Shown here in pieces: positions 10,943-18,848 of a DNA stretch of 64,000 bases. Source of the stretch: Asticcacaulis solisilvae (lineage in GTDB: Bacteria; Pseudomonadota; Alphaproteobacteria; Caulobacterales; Caulobacteraceae); assembly GCF_017875235.1 (NCBI RefSeq), contig NZ_JAGGMI010000003.1:186001-250000 (forward strand), written 5' to 3'. Every line of letters begins with the position of its first letter. The first letter of the stretch is position 1. The translations under genes were made by a program, and so were the position numbers. The notes beneath the pieces are model-generated. The model did not search any database. It was not told where the DNA came from and worked only from the letters and a program-made list of their open reading frames with translations.

Positions 10943-11365
10943 ATGACCCGCTCGCGCATGACCTTATCGGTCGACGAAGCCAACAAGATTTTTACGCTGC
11001 GTTATATCGGCAGCATCGATGGCGACGAGGTCAACGAAAGCGTCCTGCACCAGCTGGCACAGATGACCGCGCCATGGGATTACGACACCATCGTCGACCA
11101 GCGTCGTCACGAAGGCACCATCCTGACAGCCGAGATCGAAGAGCTGGGCCAGCGTTGGGGCCAATTCGCGCAAGGCCGCGACGCCGGGCGTCTCATCGCC
11201 ATCGTGACCGAGGACCCGCTTGTCCATGCCCGTTTAAGTCTCAGCCAGGCCGCCTTCCCGCAACGCATCCTCAAAGGGTTCGCGCGCATGGAAGAAGGCG
11301 TGGACTGGATCATGTCGCAACGCGCCGCCGCCAAATCCGACGACTCCGGCGTGCCGGTCGCGTAA
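10943..11365 (+). CDS. Small STAS-like protein, copy 1
   Basis: 140 aa, soluble, no signal peptide. It is homologous to the next protein: both have an N-terminal beta pair, a central WDYDTIVDQRRHEG-type strand and loop, ...ELGQRWGQFAQGRDAGR, then a strand IAIVTEDPLVHARLS, and a C-terminal helix carrying the ...DW motif. The alternating strand/helix pattern and the YDTIVD-loop resemble SpoIIAA/STAS-like domains of bacterial signalling proteins. The family assignment is tentative and no phosphorylatable Ser is obvious. The start has only a weak ribosome binding site. Confidence 0.6.
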   Translation: MTRSRMTLSVDEANKIFTLRYIGSIDGDEVNESVLHQLAQMTAPWDYDTIVDQRRHEGTILTAEIEELGQRWGQFAQGRDAGRLIAIVTEDPLVHARLSLSQAAFPQRILKGFARMEEGVDWIMSQRAAAKSDDSGVPVA

Positions 11366-11372
11366 CAGCCCC

Positions 11373-11759
11373 ATGGCGCGCTCACACCTCAACATCTCGA
11401 TCTTCCCGGACGAGCGCCATATCCTGGTCCGCCCCAAGGGCGAATTGTCAGGTAGCGAGATCGGCGAAGGCAGTCTGGCGCGCATCATGGAAATGCCCGA
11501 CGCCTTTACCTACGACCATCTGCTCGACCTGCGCCGTTTCGACGGCGCGGTCATGTCGAGCGAACTGGCGGAATTCGGCCAGACCTGGCGCGAGGCCGCC
11601 GCCGGCCGCGACGCTGGCGCGCGCACGGCGATCGTCAGCACCGACGCCCTGCTGCGTGCGCGCCTGTCGTTTTACCGTCAACAGTTTCCCGAACGTGAAA
11701 TCGAGGTCTTCGACACGTTCGATGAGGCGCTGGACTGGTTGAAGACACGTCGCGCCTAA
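11373..11759 (+). CDS. Small STAS-like protein, copy 2
   Basis: 128 aa, 7 bases after copy 1. Same layout: YDHLLDLRRFDG, ELAEFGQTWREAAAGRDAG, TAIVSTDALLRARLSF, FDEALDWL. The aligned core of about 110 residues is recognisably paralogous but diverged, so the duplication is old. The two are probably co-transcribed and might form a heterodimer. queA starts 53 bases downstream in the same direction. Function unknown. Confidence 0.6.
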   Translation: MARSHLNISIFPDERHILVRPKGELSGSEIGEGSLARIMEMPDAFTYDHLLDLRRFDGAVMSSELAEFGQTWREAAAGRDAGARTAIVSTDALLRARLSFYRQQFPEREIEVFDTFDEALDWLKTRRA

Positions 11760-11812
11760 GCCGCACGTCCTCACCCGCTTGACGCGCCTTACGTTTCAGC
11801 GTTTGAGACGGC

Positions 11813-12883
11813 ATGCTTATTTCCGATTTCGATTTCGACCTGCCCGAGGACCGCATCGCGCTCCGCCCCGCCGAACCGCGCGAAAGCGCCCGCCTGCTGC
11901 GCGTCGAGGGCGGACACTGGACGGACGCCCATGTCGCCGACATTCCCGATTTCCTGAAGGCCGGCGACCTGCTGGTCGTCAACGACACGCGCGTCCTGCC
12001 GGTGCAGCTTCATGGTACGCGCCGGCGGATCGATGGCGAAGCGCAAGTCGAAGCCACGTTGATCAAACCCCTTGGTGGGACTGGCTGGCAGGCCTTCCTG
12101 AAACCTGGACGGCGAGTCAGGCCGGGAGATCAATTGCAATTCAAAAGCAATGATAATGCCAGTTTCGAACTGCAAGCCGAAGTGCTTGCCAAGAGCGAAG
12201 ACGGCATCTACACGCTTCAGTTCGCTTGCGAACCGCAAGACATGGTCGGTCACTTGCATTCCGTCGGCGCCATGCCCCTGCCGCCCTATATCCGCTCCAA
12301 GCGCAAAGAAGACGAGCAGGACAAGCGCGACTACCAGACGGTGTTTGCCCGTGAGGAAGGCTCGGTCGCAGCCCCCACGGCAGGGCTCCATTTCACGCCA
12401 AATCTATTAAAAATCCTTGAAGATAAAGGCGTTGGCATTGAGCGCATCACGCTGCATGTCGGCGCCGGCACCTTCCTGCCGGTCAAGGTCGAGGACACAA
12501 AGGATCACGTCATGCATGCCGAATTCGGCGTGGTGACACCTGAATCCGCCGCGCGCATCAACGCCGTCCGCGCCGCCGGCGGGCGGATCATATGCGTCGG
12601 CACGACCTCGCTACGCCTGCTGGAAAGTGCTTGCGATTTGCAAGGCGAAATTCACCCGTTTTCGGCCGAAACGTCGATCTTTATTACGCCGGGCGTGACC
12701 GTGCGCTCGGCCGACATACTGTTGACCAACTTCCACCTGCCGAAATCGACCCTGTTCATGCTGGTCTGCGCCTTTGCCGGTACCGAAACCATGAAGTCGG
12801 CCTATGACCACGCGGTCCGCGACGGCTATCGCTTCTTTTCGTACGGCGACGCCTGCCTGCTTACGAACGCGTCGCGCGGGTGA
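11813..12883 (+). CDS. queA: S-adenosylmethionine:tRNA ribosyltransferase-isomerase
   Basis: Transfers the ribosyl moiety of SAM to preQ1 in tRNA, forming epoxyqueuosine. 356 aa, normal length. Typical N-terminus MLISDFDFDLPEDRIALRPAEPR, then DLLVVNDTRVLP, a DYQTVFAREEGSVAAPTAGLHF block, HVGAGTFLPV, and the C-terminal FHLPKSTLFMLVCAFAG. Its last 23 bases overlap the end of the convergent aminotransferase gene. tgt, the preceding pathway step, lies 3 kb downstream on the same strand, separated by three leftward genes and a lipoprotein. Confidence 0.96.
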   Translation: MLISDFDFDLPEDRIALRPAEPRESARLLRVEGGHWTDAHVADIPDFLKAGDLLVVNDTRVLPVQLHGTRRRIDGEAQVEATLIKPLGGTGWQAFLKPGRRVRPGDQLQFKSNDNASFELQAEVLAKSEDGIYTLQFACEPQDMVGHLHSVGAMPLPPYIRSKRKEDEQDKRDYQTVFAREEGSVAAPTAGLHFTPNLLKILEDKGVGIERITLHVGAGTFLPVKVEDTKDHVMHAEFGVVTPESAARINAVRAAGGRIICVGTTSLRLLESACDLQGEIHPFSAETSIFITPGVTVRSADILLTNFHLPKSTLFMLVCAFAGTETMKSAYDHAVRDGYRFFSYGDACLLTNASRG

Positions 12884-13997
12884 ACACCGGCGTGATGCGC
12901 CGGATCGCCTCTTCGACCTCCGGTGTAGAAACGGCGAAGCTGAAACGGATAAAACGGTGGCCTTCGACCGGATCGAAGTCGATGCCGGGCGCCGTCGCCA
13001 CGCCCGTTTCCTCCAGCAACGCCTTGCAGAAGTTGAGGCTGTCGTCAGTCAGGTGGCCGATGTCGGCATAGATGTAGAAGGCTCCATCTGGCGGAGCGAT
13101 GTGGTTCAAACCCAATCCAGGTAAGGCATCGAGCAGCAAATGCCGGTTCCGGCGGTAGGTTGCGACGTGGCTTTCCAGTTCATCGCGGCTGTCGAGCGCG
13201 ATCAGGCCGGCGTGCTGGCTCAAGGACGGCGCGGTCAGGAACAGGTTGCCGACATAGGCGCGTGCGGTGTCAAGCTGCGCTTCCGGCACCAGAAGCCAGC
13301 CTAGACGCCAGCCAACCATACTGAAATATTTGGAGAAACTGCTGACGACGATCGCGTCCGGAGCATATTCCAGCATTGAGCGCGCTGGGCGATCATAGGT
13401 CAGGCCGTGATAGATCTCATCGGAAATGACGCGGATATTGCGCGCACGGCAGACCTCGGCGATCGCTTTCAACTCCTCCGGCGCGATCAGTGTGCCGGTC
13501 GGATTGGCGGGGCTGGCGATAATCACGCCGTCGGGCGCCGGATCGAGCGCTTCCAGCGCCTTGGCCGTCAGTTGAAAGCCGACCTCGGCGCCGCACGGGA
13601 TCTCGACGGCCTCCATGTGCAAGGCTTTGAGATTGTTGCGATAAGCGACATAGCCCGGCCGCGCCAGGGCCACCCGTGCCCCCGGTGCAAAGCTGGTCGT
13701 CAACGCTAGCACGAGGGCCGGCGACGCGCCGCAGGTCAGGATAAACCGTTCCGGCGCGACCGTGACGCCATAATTGTCGCGGTAAAGCTTCGCCAGCCGC
13801 GCTTTCAGCGCCGTGCTTTCCCAGTAGCCCATGCCGTCGCTGTCGAGAATTTTGTGAGCTTCGGCGATAGCGGCTTTCGGCGCGCCGGTCGAAGGTTGGC
13901 CGAACTCCATATGGATGATGGAGCGACCCTGCGCTTTCAGGGCATGGGCCAGGCGGCTGATTTCGATGGCGTAGAAGGGAGCAATCTGTGTGGTCAT
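12861..13997 (-). CDS. Class I/II PLP-dependent aminotransferase
   Basis: 378 aa from the ATG at 13997 (MTTQIAPFYAIEISRLA). The frame extends 83 codons further upstream, but that region lies over the divergent lipoprotein start and is not conserved-looking. Seen: HMEFGQPSTGAP, ILTCGASPAL (phosphate-binding region), IIASPANPTGT, DEIYHGLTY, and the Schiff-base lysine in SSFSKYFSMVGWRLGW. This is the fold type I alpha family that includes aspartate, alanine and branched-chain transaminases; substrate not determinable. The 3' end overlaps queA by 23 bp, tail to tail. Confidence 0.88.
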   Translation of the reverse strand: MTTQIAPFYAIEISRLAHALKAQGRSIIHMEFGQPSTGAPKAAIAEAHKILDSDGMGYWESTALKARLAKLYRDNYGVTVAPERFILTCGASPALVLALTTSFAPGARVALARPGYVAYRNNLKALHMEAVEIPCGAEVGFQLTAKALEALDPAPDGVIIASPANPTGTLIAPEELKAIAEVCRARNIRVISDEIYHGLTYDRPARSMLEYAPDAIVVSSFSKYFSMVGWRLGWLLVPEAQLDTARAYVGNLFLTAPSLSQHAGLIALDSRDELESHVATYRRNRHLLLDALPGLGLNHIAPPDGAFYIYADIGHLTDDSLNFCKALLEETGVATAPGIDFDPVEGHRFIRFSFAVSTPEVEEAIRRITPVFTRATRS

Positions 13998-14172
13998 TCC
14001 GGCTTTATAGTCGATTGCAGAAGGCGTGTGTTTCTTTTTACGGCCGTCGCCAAACATGGAAAAAATTACGTTAAATCGCCATTTGTACTGGTAATGTTCC
14101 GCCTCACCCTTTAGAGGTATTCCAGGTCGGAGCGCCTTAAAGATGCGCCGACTGGGGTTCAAAGGGGCGAAC

Positions 14173-15051
14173 ATGTTTGCATTGAATGGCGCGAAATTGG
14201 GATTCTGCCTGGCTGGCATTGCGGCTGTGCTCTCCGGCTGCTCCAAGCCTCAGACTGCGGATGACGCGGATACGTCCGTCACGGCATCAGCCCTTGCCGC
14301 GCTCACAACGCCAAATCCGAATGATCCCGTCTCTATCGTGGGGTTGACGACGATTGCCGAGGCCAAGCTGGCTTTCAAACCGGCCGATGAGTTTTCAAAG
14401 GGTTATGACGACAGCTTCCTGGAAGGAAAGACCTTTACCTTCAGGCTGCCGGTAACCTCTGCCAATGATGCTGACAAAAGTTCAGCCAGCTACCTCTATG
14501 ACGCTGACAAGGAGGATTTTCGCCTGTCGTTCTCGCCGGAAAATCCTATCCTCAATTATCCTTCCGGGAGCAGTCCCGAAGAGTTCGACTACATCCTTAC
14601 CGCCTATGAGGCTACTTCCGGCGCCCCAATCGAGATGTCGAATGCCTTTGGCGCGACTGTGAAGGTGCATCCTCTAAAACGCTTGCATGTCGGAGTTGGC
14701 TCGATCGGTAAGGACTATATGGGGGCAATTCCTTACAGCAAGGATATCCACATGTACGATCTCGCTCTCAAAAACATCAAGCTTTCTCCAGATGAGGCGC
14801 GTGCCGCCACCCGTGAAATCTGGATGGAGGTCAGCGGCACGTTGAAGCGGTCATCGGAAGGCGAATTGCTGAAGTGTGTAGAGACCGAGAAGCCGGCGAC
14901 GGTCAGCAATCCCTTTCAGGTAAGCTGGCAGATGTGCGTCTTCTCGGCAAAGATCGACAGCGTCTCGATCGTTTCGAAATCTGCTGGATTGCTAGCGCAG
15001 TGGCCGATCCGCAAAGATGACAAGACGCCGGGAAAATACAGCACTCTATGA
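14173..15051 (+). CDS. Hypothetical lipoprotein (292 aa)
   Basis: The start is the ATG at 14173 (AAAGGGGCGAAC upstream); ten codons further upstream another ATG is in frame. The signal peptide ends in lipobox VLSGC (Cys at about residue 23). The mature protein is acidic, with no recognisable domain. Local features include FTFRLPVTSANDADKSS, repeated aspartates and a pair of late cysteines (LLKCVETEK, WQMCVF) spaced for a disulfide. GC is somewhat lower than in neighbouring genes. It stands alone between two leftward genes. Unknown function. Confidence 0.7.
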   Translation: MFALNGAKLGFCLAGIAAVLSGCSKPQTADDADTSVTASALAALTTPNPNDPVSIVGLTTIAEAKLAFKPADEFSKGYDDSFLEGKTFTFRLPVTSANDADKSSASYLYDADKEDFRLSFSPENPILNYPSGSSPEEFDYILTAYEATSGAPIEMSNAFGATVKVHPLKRLHVGVGSIGKDYMGAIPYSKDIHMYDLALKNIKLSPDEARAATREIWMEVSGTLKRSSEGELLKCVETEKPATVSNPFQVSWQMCVFSAKIDSVSIVSKSAGLLAQWPIRKDDKTPGKYSTL

Positions 15052-15075
15052 TTGCGCAGCCGGCTTCTGCGCTCC

Positions 15076-15570
15076 CTACTCTCCTGCCGCCTGAAGTTCG
15101 CTGACCAGTTCATCCAGTTGATCCATCGTAATGCGCATGCCCTTTTCCATGCCGGTCGAAAGCACCATTTCGCGCACCTCGGCCGTCGGATAGCGCTCGT
15201 GTGATACCATGCGCGTCTGATTGGCGCCGACCGCTTCGAACGTCACGGTCACCGTCGCATAGCCGGCATCGGCCATCGGCTCGAAGGCCTGGGTGTAGAC
15301 CAGCCGCGACGGCGCCGACACCTCGATATAGTTGCCGGAAAAGGCAAAGGGCGGCTGATCTCCCGATTGGATGACATAGCGGTACCCGCCGCCTTCGCGC
15401 ACATCGGCCTCACACGACACCATCTGCGCGCCCAGAGCCTTCGGCGCCCACCACTTCTTCACGAAGTCGGCATTGGTCCAGGCTTCAAAGACGATGCGCG
15501 GCGGTGCATTGAAGGTGCGCGAAATAACGATCGCGTCGTCACCTTCGGTAGTCATATCGGTCGTATTCAT
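15076..15570 (-). CDS. SRPBCC/AHSA1-domain protein
   Basis: 164 aa. N-terminal VISRTFNAPPRIVFEAWT and FVKKWWAPKAL are the signature of the activator of Hsp90 ATPase homologue 1-like family (START-fold hydrophobic cavity). The C-terminus has MVSHERYPTAEVREMVLSTGMEKGM and a final helix. In many bacteria such genes directly follow an ArsR regulator, as here, with 5 bp between the two. The ligand is unknown; these pairs are often associated with small-molecule sensing. The start at 15570 was chosen because upstream residues belong to the ArsR coding end. Confidence 0.88.
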   Translation of the reverse strand: MNTTDMTTEGDDAIVISRTFNAPPRIVFEAWTNADFVKKWWAPKALGAQMVSCEADVREGGGYRYVIQSGDQPPFAFSGNYIEVSAPSRLVYTQAFEPMADAGYATVTVTFEAVGANQTRMVSHERYPTAEVREMVLSTGMEKGMRITMDQLDELVSELQAAGE

Positions 15571-15575
15571 TTCGG

Positions 15576-15896
15576 TCACTCCTCTTGTTTGCGCGTCATA
15601 TCGGCGATGACGTCGTCCAGTTGATCCAGGCGATCGGTCCAGATGCGGCGATAACGGTCCAGCCACTGGTCGATCAATTGCAGGCCCTGCATGTCCAGCC
15701 GGTAAAGTCGCTGCTGTGCTTTCGCCTCGACCTCGACCAGATGCGCCTTCTTCAAGGTATTCAGGTGCTTGGACACCTGAGGCTGATTAAGCCCAAGCGT
15801 GTCGGCGATCACGCCCACGGCTTGCGGGCCATCGCGCAGTAGCTCGACGATGCGCAGGCGGTTGGGTTCAGAAAGGGCGGTAAAGGTCTCGATCAT
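15576..15896 (-). CDS. ArsR-family winged-helix repressor
   Basis: 106 aa, the usual size. MIETFTALSEPNRLRIVELLRDG is the ArsR start, then GVIADTLGLNQPQVSKHLNTLKKAHLVEVEAKAQQRLYRL gives helix-turn-helix and wing. There is no metal-binding CxC in the alpha3 helix, so it is not an arsenic/cadmium sensor. It belongs to the type paired with an AHSA1-domain protein. The start at 15896 leaves only 3 bases before a large dyad (15900-15941), suggesting autorepression by direct occlusion. An open frame continues far upstream but runs antisense through tgt and is ignored. Confidence 0.9.
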   Translation of the reverse strand: MIETFTALSEPNRLRIVELLRDGPQAVGVIADTLGLNQPQVSKHLNTLKKAHLVEVEAKAQQRLYRLDMQGLQLIDQWLDRYRRIWTDRLDQLDDVIADMTRKQEE

Positions 15897-15899
15897 GCC

Positions 15900-15941
15900 T
15901 TTATATTCCAATAAAAGAATATTCCTGTCAAGGAATATAAA
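15900..15941. promoter_or_regulatory. AT-rich dyad, probable ArsR operator
   Basis: Exact 10-base inverted repeat TTTATATTCC (15900-15909) and GGAATATAAA (15932-15941), with a third GAATATTCC palindrome between them. It fills the 5' side of the arsR start and faces the tgt start 48 bases away on the other strand, so it may affect both. Assignment to ArsR is inferred from position. Confidence 0.6.
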
Positions 15942-15989
15942 TTCACGCGCGCCTTTACCTCCCCTCCGGTTCTCGCTATTGAGCCGCCC

Positions 15990-17105
15990 ATGAGTGCTTT
16001 TCCCTTTGAAATCCATGCCCATGACGGCCAGGCGCGCAGCGGCGTCCTGAAGACGCCGCGCGGCGACATCCCTACCCCCATCTTCATGCCGGTCGGCACG
16101 GCGGCGACGGTCAAGGCGCTGACGCTCGACATGGTGCGCCAGTCCCACGCCAAGATTATCCTGGGCAACACCTACCACCTGATGCTGCGGCCGGGGCCCG
16201 AGCGCGTCAAACGTCTTGGGGGCCTGCATAAATTCATGGGATGGGACGGGCCGATCCTGACCGACTCGGGCGGCTTCCAGGTCATGAGCCTGTCGAACAT
16301 TTCCAAGGTCAAGGAAGAGGCCGTTACCTTCGCCAGCCACATCGACGGATCGAAGCACGTCCTGTCGCCGGAGCGCTCGATCGAAATCCAGGCCGATCTG
16401 CTTGGGTCCGACATCGTTATGCAACTCGACGAATGCGTCTCCTACCCCGCCGAGGAATCGCGTGCCCAAAAGGCGCTGCAACTGTCGGCGCGCTGGGGAC
16501 AGCGCTCGAAGGACGCCTTCGGCACGCGCGACGCCCAGGCGCTGTTCGGCATCCAGCAAGGCTCGACGTTTGAACACCTGCGCCGCGAATCGAGCGATCG
16601 CCTGCTCGATATCGGTTTCGACGGCTACGCCATCGGCGGCCTGGCGGTGGGCGAAGGCCACCAGGCCATGTGCGACACGCTTGATTTCTGCGCCCCGCTT
16701 CTGCCTTGGGACCGGCCGCGCTACCTCATGGGTGTCGGCAAACCCATTGATTTGCTGGAAGGTGTGGCGCGCGGCGTCGACATGTTCGACTGCGTCCTGC
16801 CGACGCGTTCCGGCCGCCATGGTCAGGTGTGGACCTGGGACGGGCCGATCAATATGAAAAACGCGCGTTTCGCCGAAGACGATACGCCGCTAGATGCAAC
16901 GAGCGACTGCCCGGCCAGCCGCGACTATTCCAAGGCCTATCTGCATCATCTCGTGCGCGCTGAGGAGATTCTGGGCCAGGTCCTGCTGTCCTGGCACAAT
17001 ATCGCGTTCTTCCAGGCGCTAATGATCCGGATGCGCGCGGCGATCGCCGACGGCACCTTCCAGACATTGCGGCGCGGGCTGCTTACGCGGTGGGCCAAGG
17101 ACTAA
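15990..17105 (+). CDS. tgt: tRNA-guanine transglycosylase with two zinc-site cysteines replaced
   Basis: Exchanges G34 of tRNA-Asp/Asn/His/Tyr for preQ1. 371 aa, normal length. Catalytic features are intact: [13 protein letters not shown] with the general-acid Asp, [19 protein letters not shown], and [17 protein letters not shown] with the nucleophile Asp at about 270. The C-terminal zinc motif is altered. Where family members carry C-x-C-x2-C before the RxYSxAYLHHL helix, this protein reads S-D-C-P-A-S, keeping only the middle cysteine; the distal His pair (HH) is present. Zinc binding may therefore be lost or changed. A strong terminator follows. Confidence 0.94.
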   Translation: MSAFPFEIHAHDGQARSGVLKTPRGDIPTPIFMPVGTAATVKALTLDMVRQSHAKIILGNTYHLMLRPGPERVKRLGGLHKFMGWDGPILTDSGGFQVMSLSNISKVKEEAVTFASHIDGSKHVLSPERSIEIQADLLGSDIVMQLDECVSYPAEESRAQKALQLSARWGQRSKDAFGTRDAQALFGIQQGSTFEHLRRESSDRLLDIGFDGYAIGGLAVGEGHQAMCDTLDFCAPLLPWDRPRYLMGVGKPIDLLEGVARGVDMFDCVLPTRSGRHGQVWTWDGPINMKNARFAEDDTPLDATSDCPASRDYSKAYLHHLVRAEEILGQVLLSWHNIAFFQALMIRMRAAIADGTFQTLRRGLLTRWAKD

Positions 17106-17137
17106 AAAAGCGCCGTAGCTGAAACTGCGGCGCTTTT
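17106..17137. terminator. Bidirectional terminator between tgt and a convergent lipoprotein gene
   Basis: Ten-bp stem AAAAGCGCCG / CGGCGCTTTT beginning immediately after the tgt TAA, with a T-run on both strands. It serves tgt and the leftward gene that ends at 17142. Confidence 0.88.
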
Positions 17138-17141
17138 CTGT

Positions 17142-17849
17142 TTATCTCCTGCCACCGCGACGGCTGGTCGGCCGCTTCTTCTTGGTGGTTGTCGTCTGGA
17201 CCGGGGCCTTTTCGTAAGTGTCGATATAGACGCGCGGCTTGAACCACGACGGCGCCGCCGGTGGGGCACAGTTCTTGTTCATGCCGACGCCCTTGAGATA
17301 GGCGCGGCGCGACTTGCCGGCCTGGATGGCTTCGTCCACAAGTTTCTGATGCTTCTCGGCGCCGGTCATCTGCCGGATCAGGCCGCGGAACGGGATGATG
17401 CTGCGGGTGGCGCCACGCACCGCGCCGACGGCGGCCTTGTTGGCCATCCGTCCGCCCTTTTCGCGCATCGACGACTCGTCGGCCGGCGGCGGCGGCTCGT
17501 CAAGGTCCGGCCCCAGCAAGGCGTCGAGCTTGCGTACCTCGTCGGAAATAGCCTCGCACCGGTCGAGCCCGGCCAGGTCGTACGGCCGCGACATGGCGTC
17601 CAAAAGGATCTGCGGGATATTGGTGCGCCTGAGATTCAGGTCTTCGAGCGGCGCGGTGACGGCGTCGCCCCAGTCATTGTTATCTTCCGTCGACTGGCGC
17701 ATCTTTTCAGGCCGGCCGTCAGGGCCGCGCGCGCCATCAGCGACATCATAGTCGGGGCGGTTGGAGGAACAGGCGCCAAGCACAAGACTCGCGCACAGTA
17801 CGGCAGCTAAAACTCTGATGGTATTTCCCCCTGTACGCTCCGGCTTCAT
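17142..17849 (-). CDS. Hypothetical lipoprotein with a basic C-terminus
   Basis: 235 aa from the ATG at 17849, which has a strong GGGAGGAC upstream; longer in-frame starts lack this. Signal peptide with lipobox VLGAC (Cys at about residue 26). Then YDVADGARGPDGRPE, a helical region at about 70-190 including an Ala/Gly-rich stretch (ANKAAVGAVRGATR) that may be amphipathic or membrane associated, a conserved-looking KSRRAYLKGVGMNKNC, and a Lys/Arg/Thr tail ending RRGGRR. No named domain recognised. Ends at the terminator shared with tgt. Confidence 0.7.
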   Translation of the reverse strand: MKPERTGGNTIRVLAAVLCASLVLGACSSNRPDYDVADGARGPDGRPEKMRQSTEDNNDWGDAVTAPLEDLNLRRTNIPQILLDAMSRPYDLAGLDRCEAISDEVRKLDALLGPDLDEPPPPADESSMREKGGRMANKAAVGAVRGATRSIIPFRGLIRQMTGAEKHQKLVDEAIQAGKSRRAYLKGVGMNKNCAPPAAPSWFKPRVYIDTYEKAPVQTTTTKKKRPTSRRGGRR

Positions 17850-18051
17850 GGTCCTCCCCGATGGGTTACAAGGCCACAAGCTTATCCTCATGCTACGCCC
17901 CGCGTTCGTCATTTTGATGGCCGCTGCGACCGTAAAAAAACAATACATAAAAACAAGCAGACACGCTTGCGAAAAAACGAACTCCCCTCTATGAAGTCCC
18001 CACGTTTGATCCACCCTTTTGCGGCCGGGGTCAAGCCCAACGTCTTGACGT

Positions 18052-18128
18052 GAGCCCGTAGCTCAGCCGGCTAGAGCATCTGACTTTTAATCAGAGGGTC
18101 CTGGGTTCGAGTCCCAGCGGGCTCACCA
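18052..18128 (+). tRNA. tRNA-Lys (anticodon UUU), CCA encoded
   Basis: Full cloverleaf: acceptor GAGCCCG / CGGGCTC, D-stem GCTC/GAGC, anticodon stem TCTGA/TCAGA with 7-base loop CTTTTAA giving anticodon TTT, T-stem CTGGG/CCCAG with TTCGAGT loop, discriminator A, and encoded CCA at 18126-18128. The 3' end is built into the stem of the following hairpin. Confidence 0.97.
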
Positions 18129-18163
18129 AGATATGTTGCAAACGCAGTGACATATCTTGGTGA
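18123..18163 (+). terminator. Hairpin terminator overlapping the tRNA-Lys 3' end
   Basis: Perfect 14-bp inverted repeat TCACCAAGATATGT / ACATATCTTGGTGA with a 13-base loop, followed by a pyrimidine-rich run. The left arm contains the discriminator base and CCA of the tRNA. Confidence 0.75.
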
Positions 18164-18235
18164 CACTTCCTTTTCACTCACATCAGATTTTGCCCTGCCG
18201 ATGGGTCATCGCGTCGCCGGACCGCTTTGGCGGCC

Positions 18236-18568
18236 TCAGTTCGCCATACGGCTCTTGGGCAGGTAGCGGCCATTCTCAAACCGCTCAAACAATAGCTTGG
18301 CCTGGGGATGCTGCAGGGGCTGGCCCGTCGTGTCGACGCACAGGTTTTCTTCGGAGGCATAGGCGACATAGTGGGCGTCGCCGCTCACCGCCAGCAGGTG
18401 ATAGAAGGGCTGATTCTTGACCGGCCGCACCTTTTCCGGGATGGCCTGCCACCACTCTTCGGTATTGGAAAACTCAGGATCGACGTCGAAGACGACGCCG
18501 CGGAATTCAAACAGGCTGTGCGTCACGACCTGTCCAATGTCGAACTTCGCAGATCTTTGCTCCGGCAT
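18236..18568 (-). CDS. hspQ: Heat-shock protein HspQ (hemimethylated-DNA-binding YccV domain)
   Basis: 110 aa from the ATG at 18568, the usual HspQ length; the in-frame extension upstream is not conserved-looking. Contains AKFDIGQVVTHSLFEFRGVVFDVDPEF, QPFYHLLAV and the AYASEENL segment characteristic of the family. In enterobacteria HspQ promotes degradation of some proteins by the Lon protease and binds hemimethylated DNA; the role here is inferred. It converges on the tRNA-Lys gene. No heat-shock promoter was recognised. Confidence 0.9.
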   Translation of the reverse strand: MPEQRSAKFDIGQVVTHSLFEFRGVVFDVDPEFSNTEEWWQAIPEKVRPVKNQPFYHLLAVSGDAHYVAYASEENLCVDTTGQPLQHPQAKLLFERFENGRYLPKSRMAN

Positions 18569-18848
18569 CGCGTGATTCCCGTATCGTGTTGGACCACACG
18601 TTTGTAACCCCATAGCCCCGAGGCCTTCAGCGCCTTCTCCCTTGGGTTGTCGATGAACAGTGTTTTTCATTCAAGGCGCTTTATGGTTAATCCCGGTGGG
18701 CGAAAACCGGTTTCGGACGCCGCGCCTTATGCACCCGCTAAGGGTTTGACCGTCCACGGAGAATTACCAGTTGGCACGGGCCCTTCCACGTCCTAAAGTA
18801 ATCGGGAAGACGCGCACTGGCGCGTGAAAAATATAAGGGGTATGAGCC
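18569..18848. other. Intergenic region between hspQ and the Ppx/GppA gene
   Basis: Divergent 280-base region with both promoters. It holds a palindromic stretch with AAGGCGC at 18673-18679 and GCGCCTT at 18722-18728, enclosing GCGAAAACCGGTTTCGG, which resembles the CCGAAAA...TTTTCGG elements found elsewhere in this window. No gene seen. Confidence 0.45.

Noticed and set aside
15897-16820. Long N-terminal extension of the ArsR frame
   Set aside because: It runs antisense through tgt and has no ArsR-like sequence; the 106-aa form has the standard start and length.
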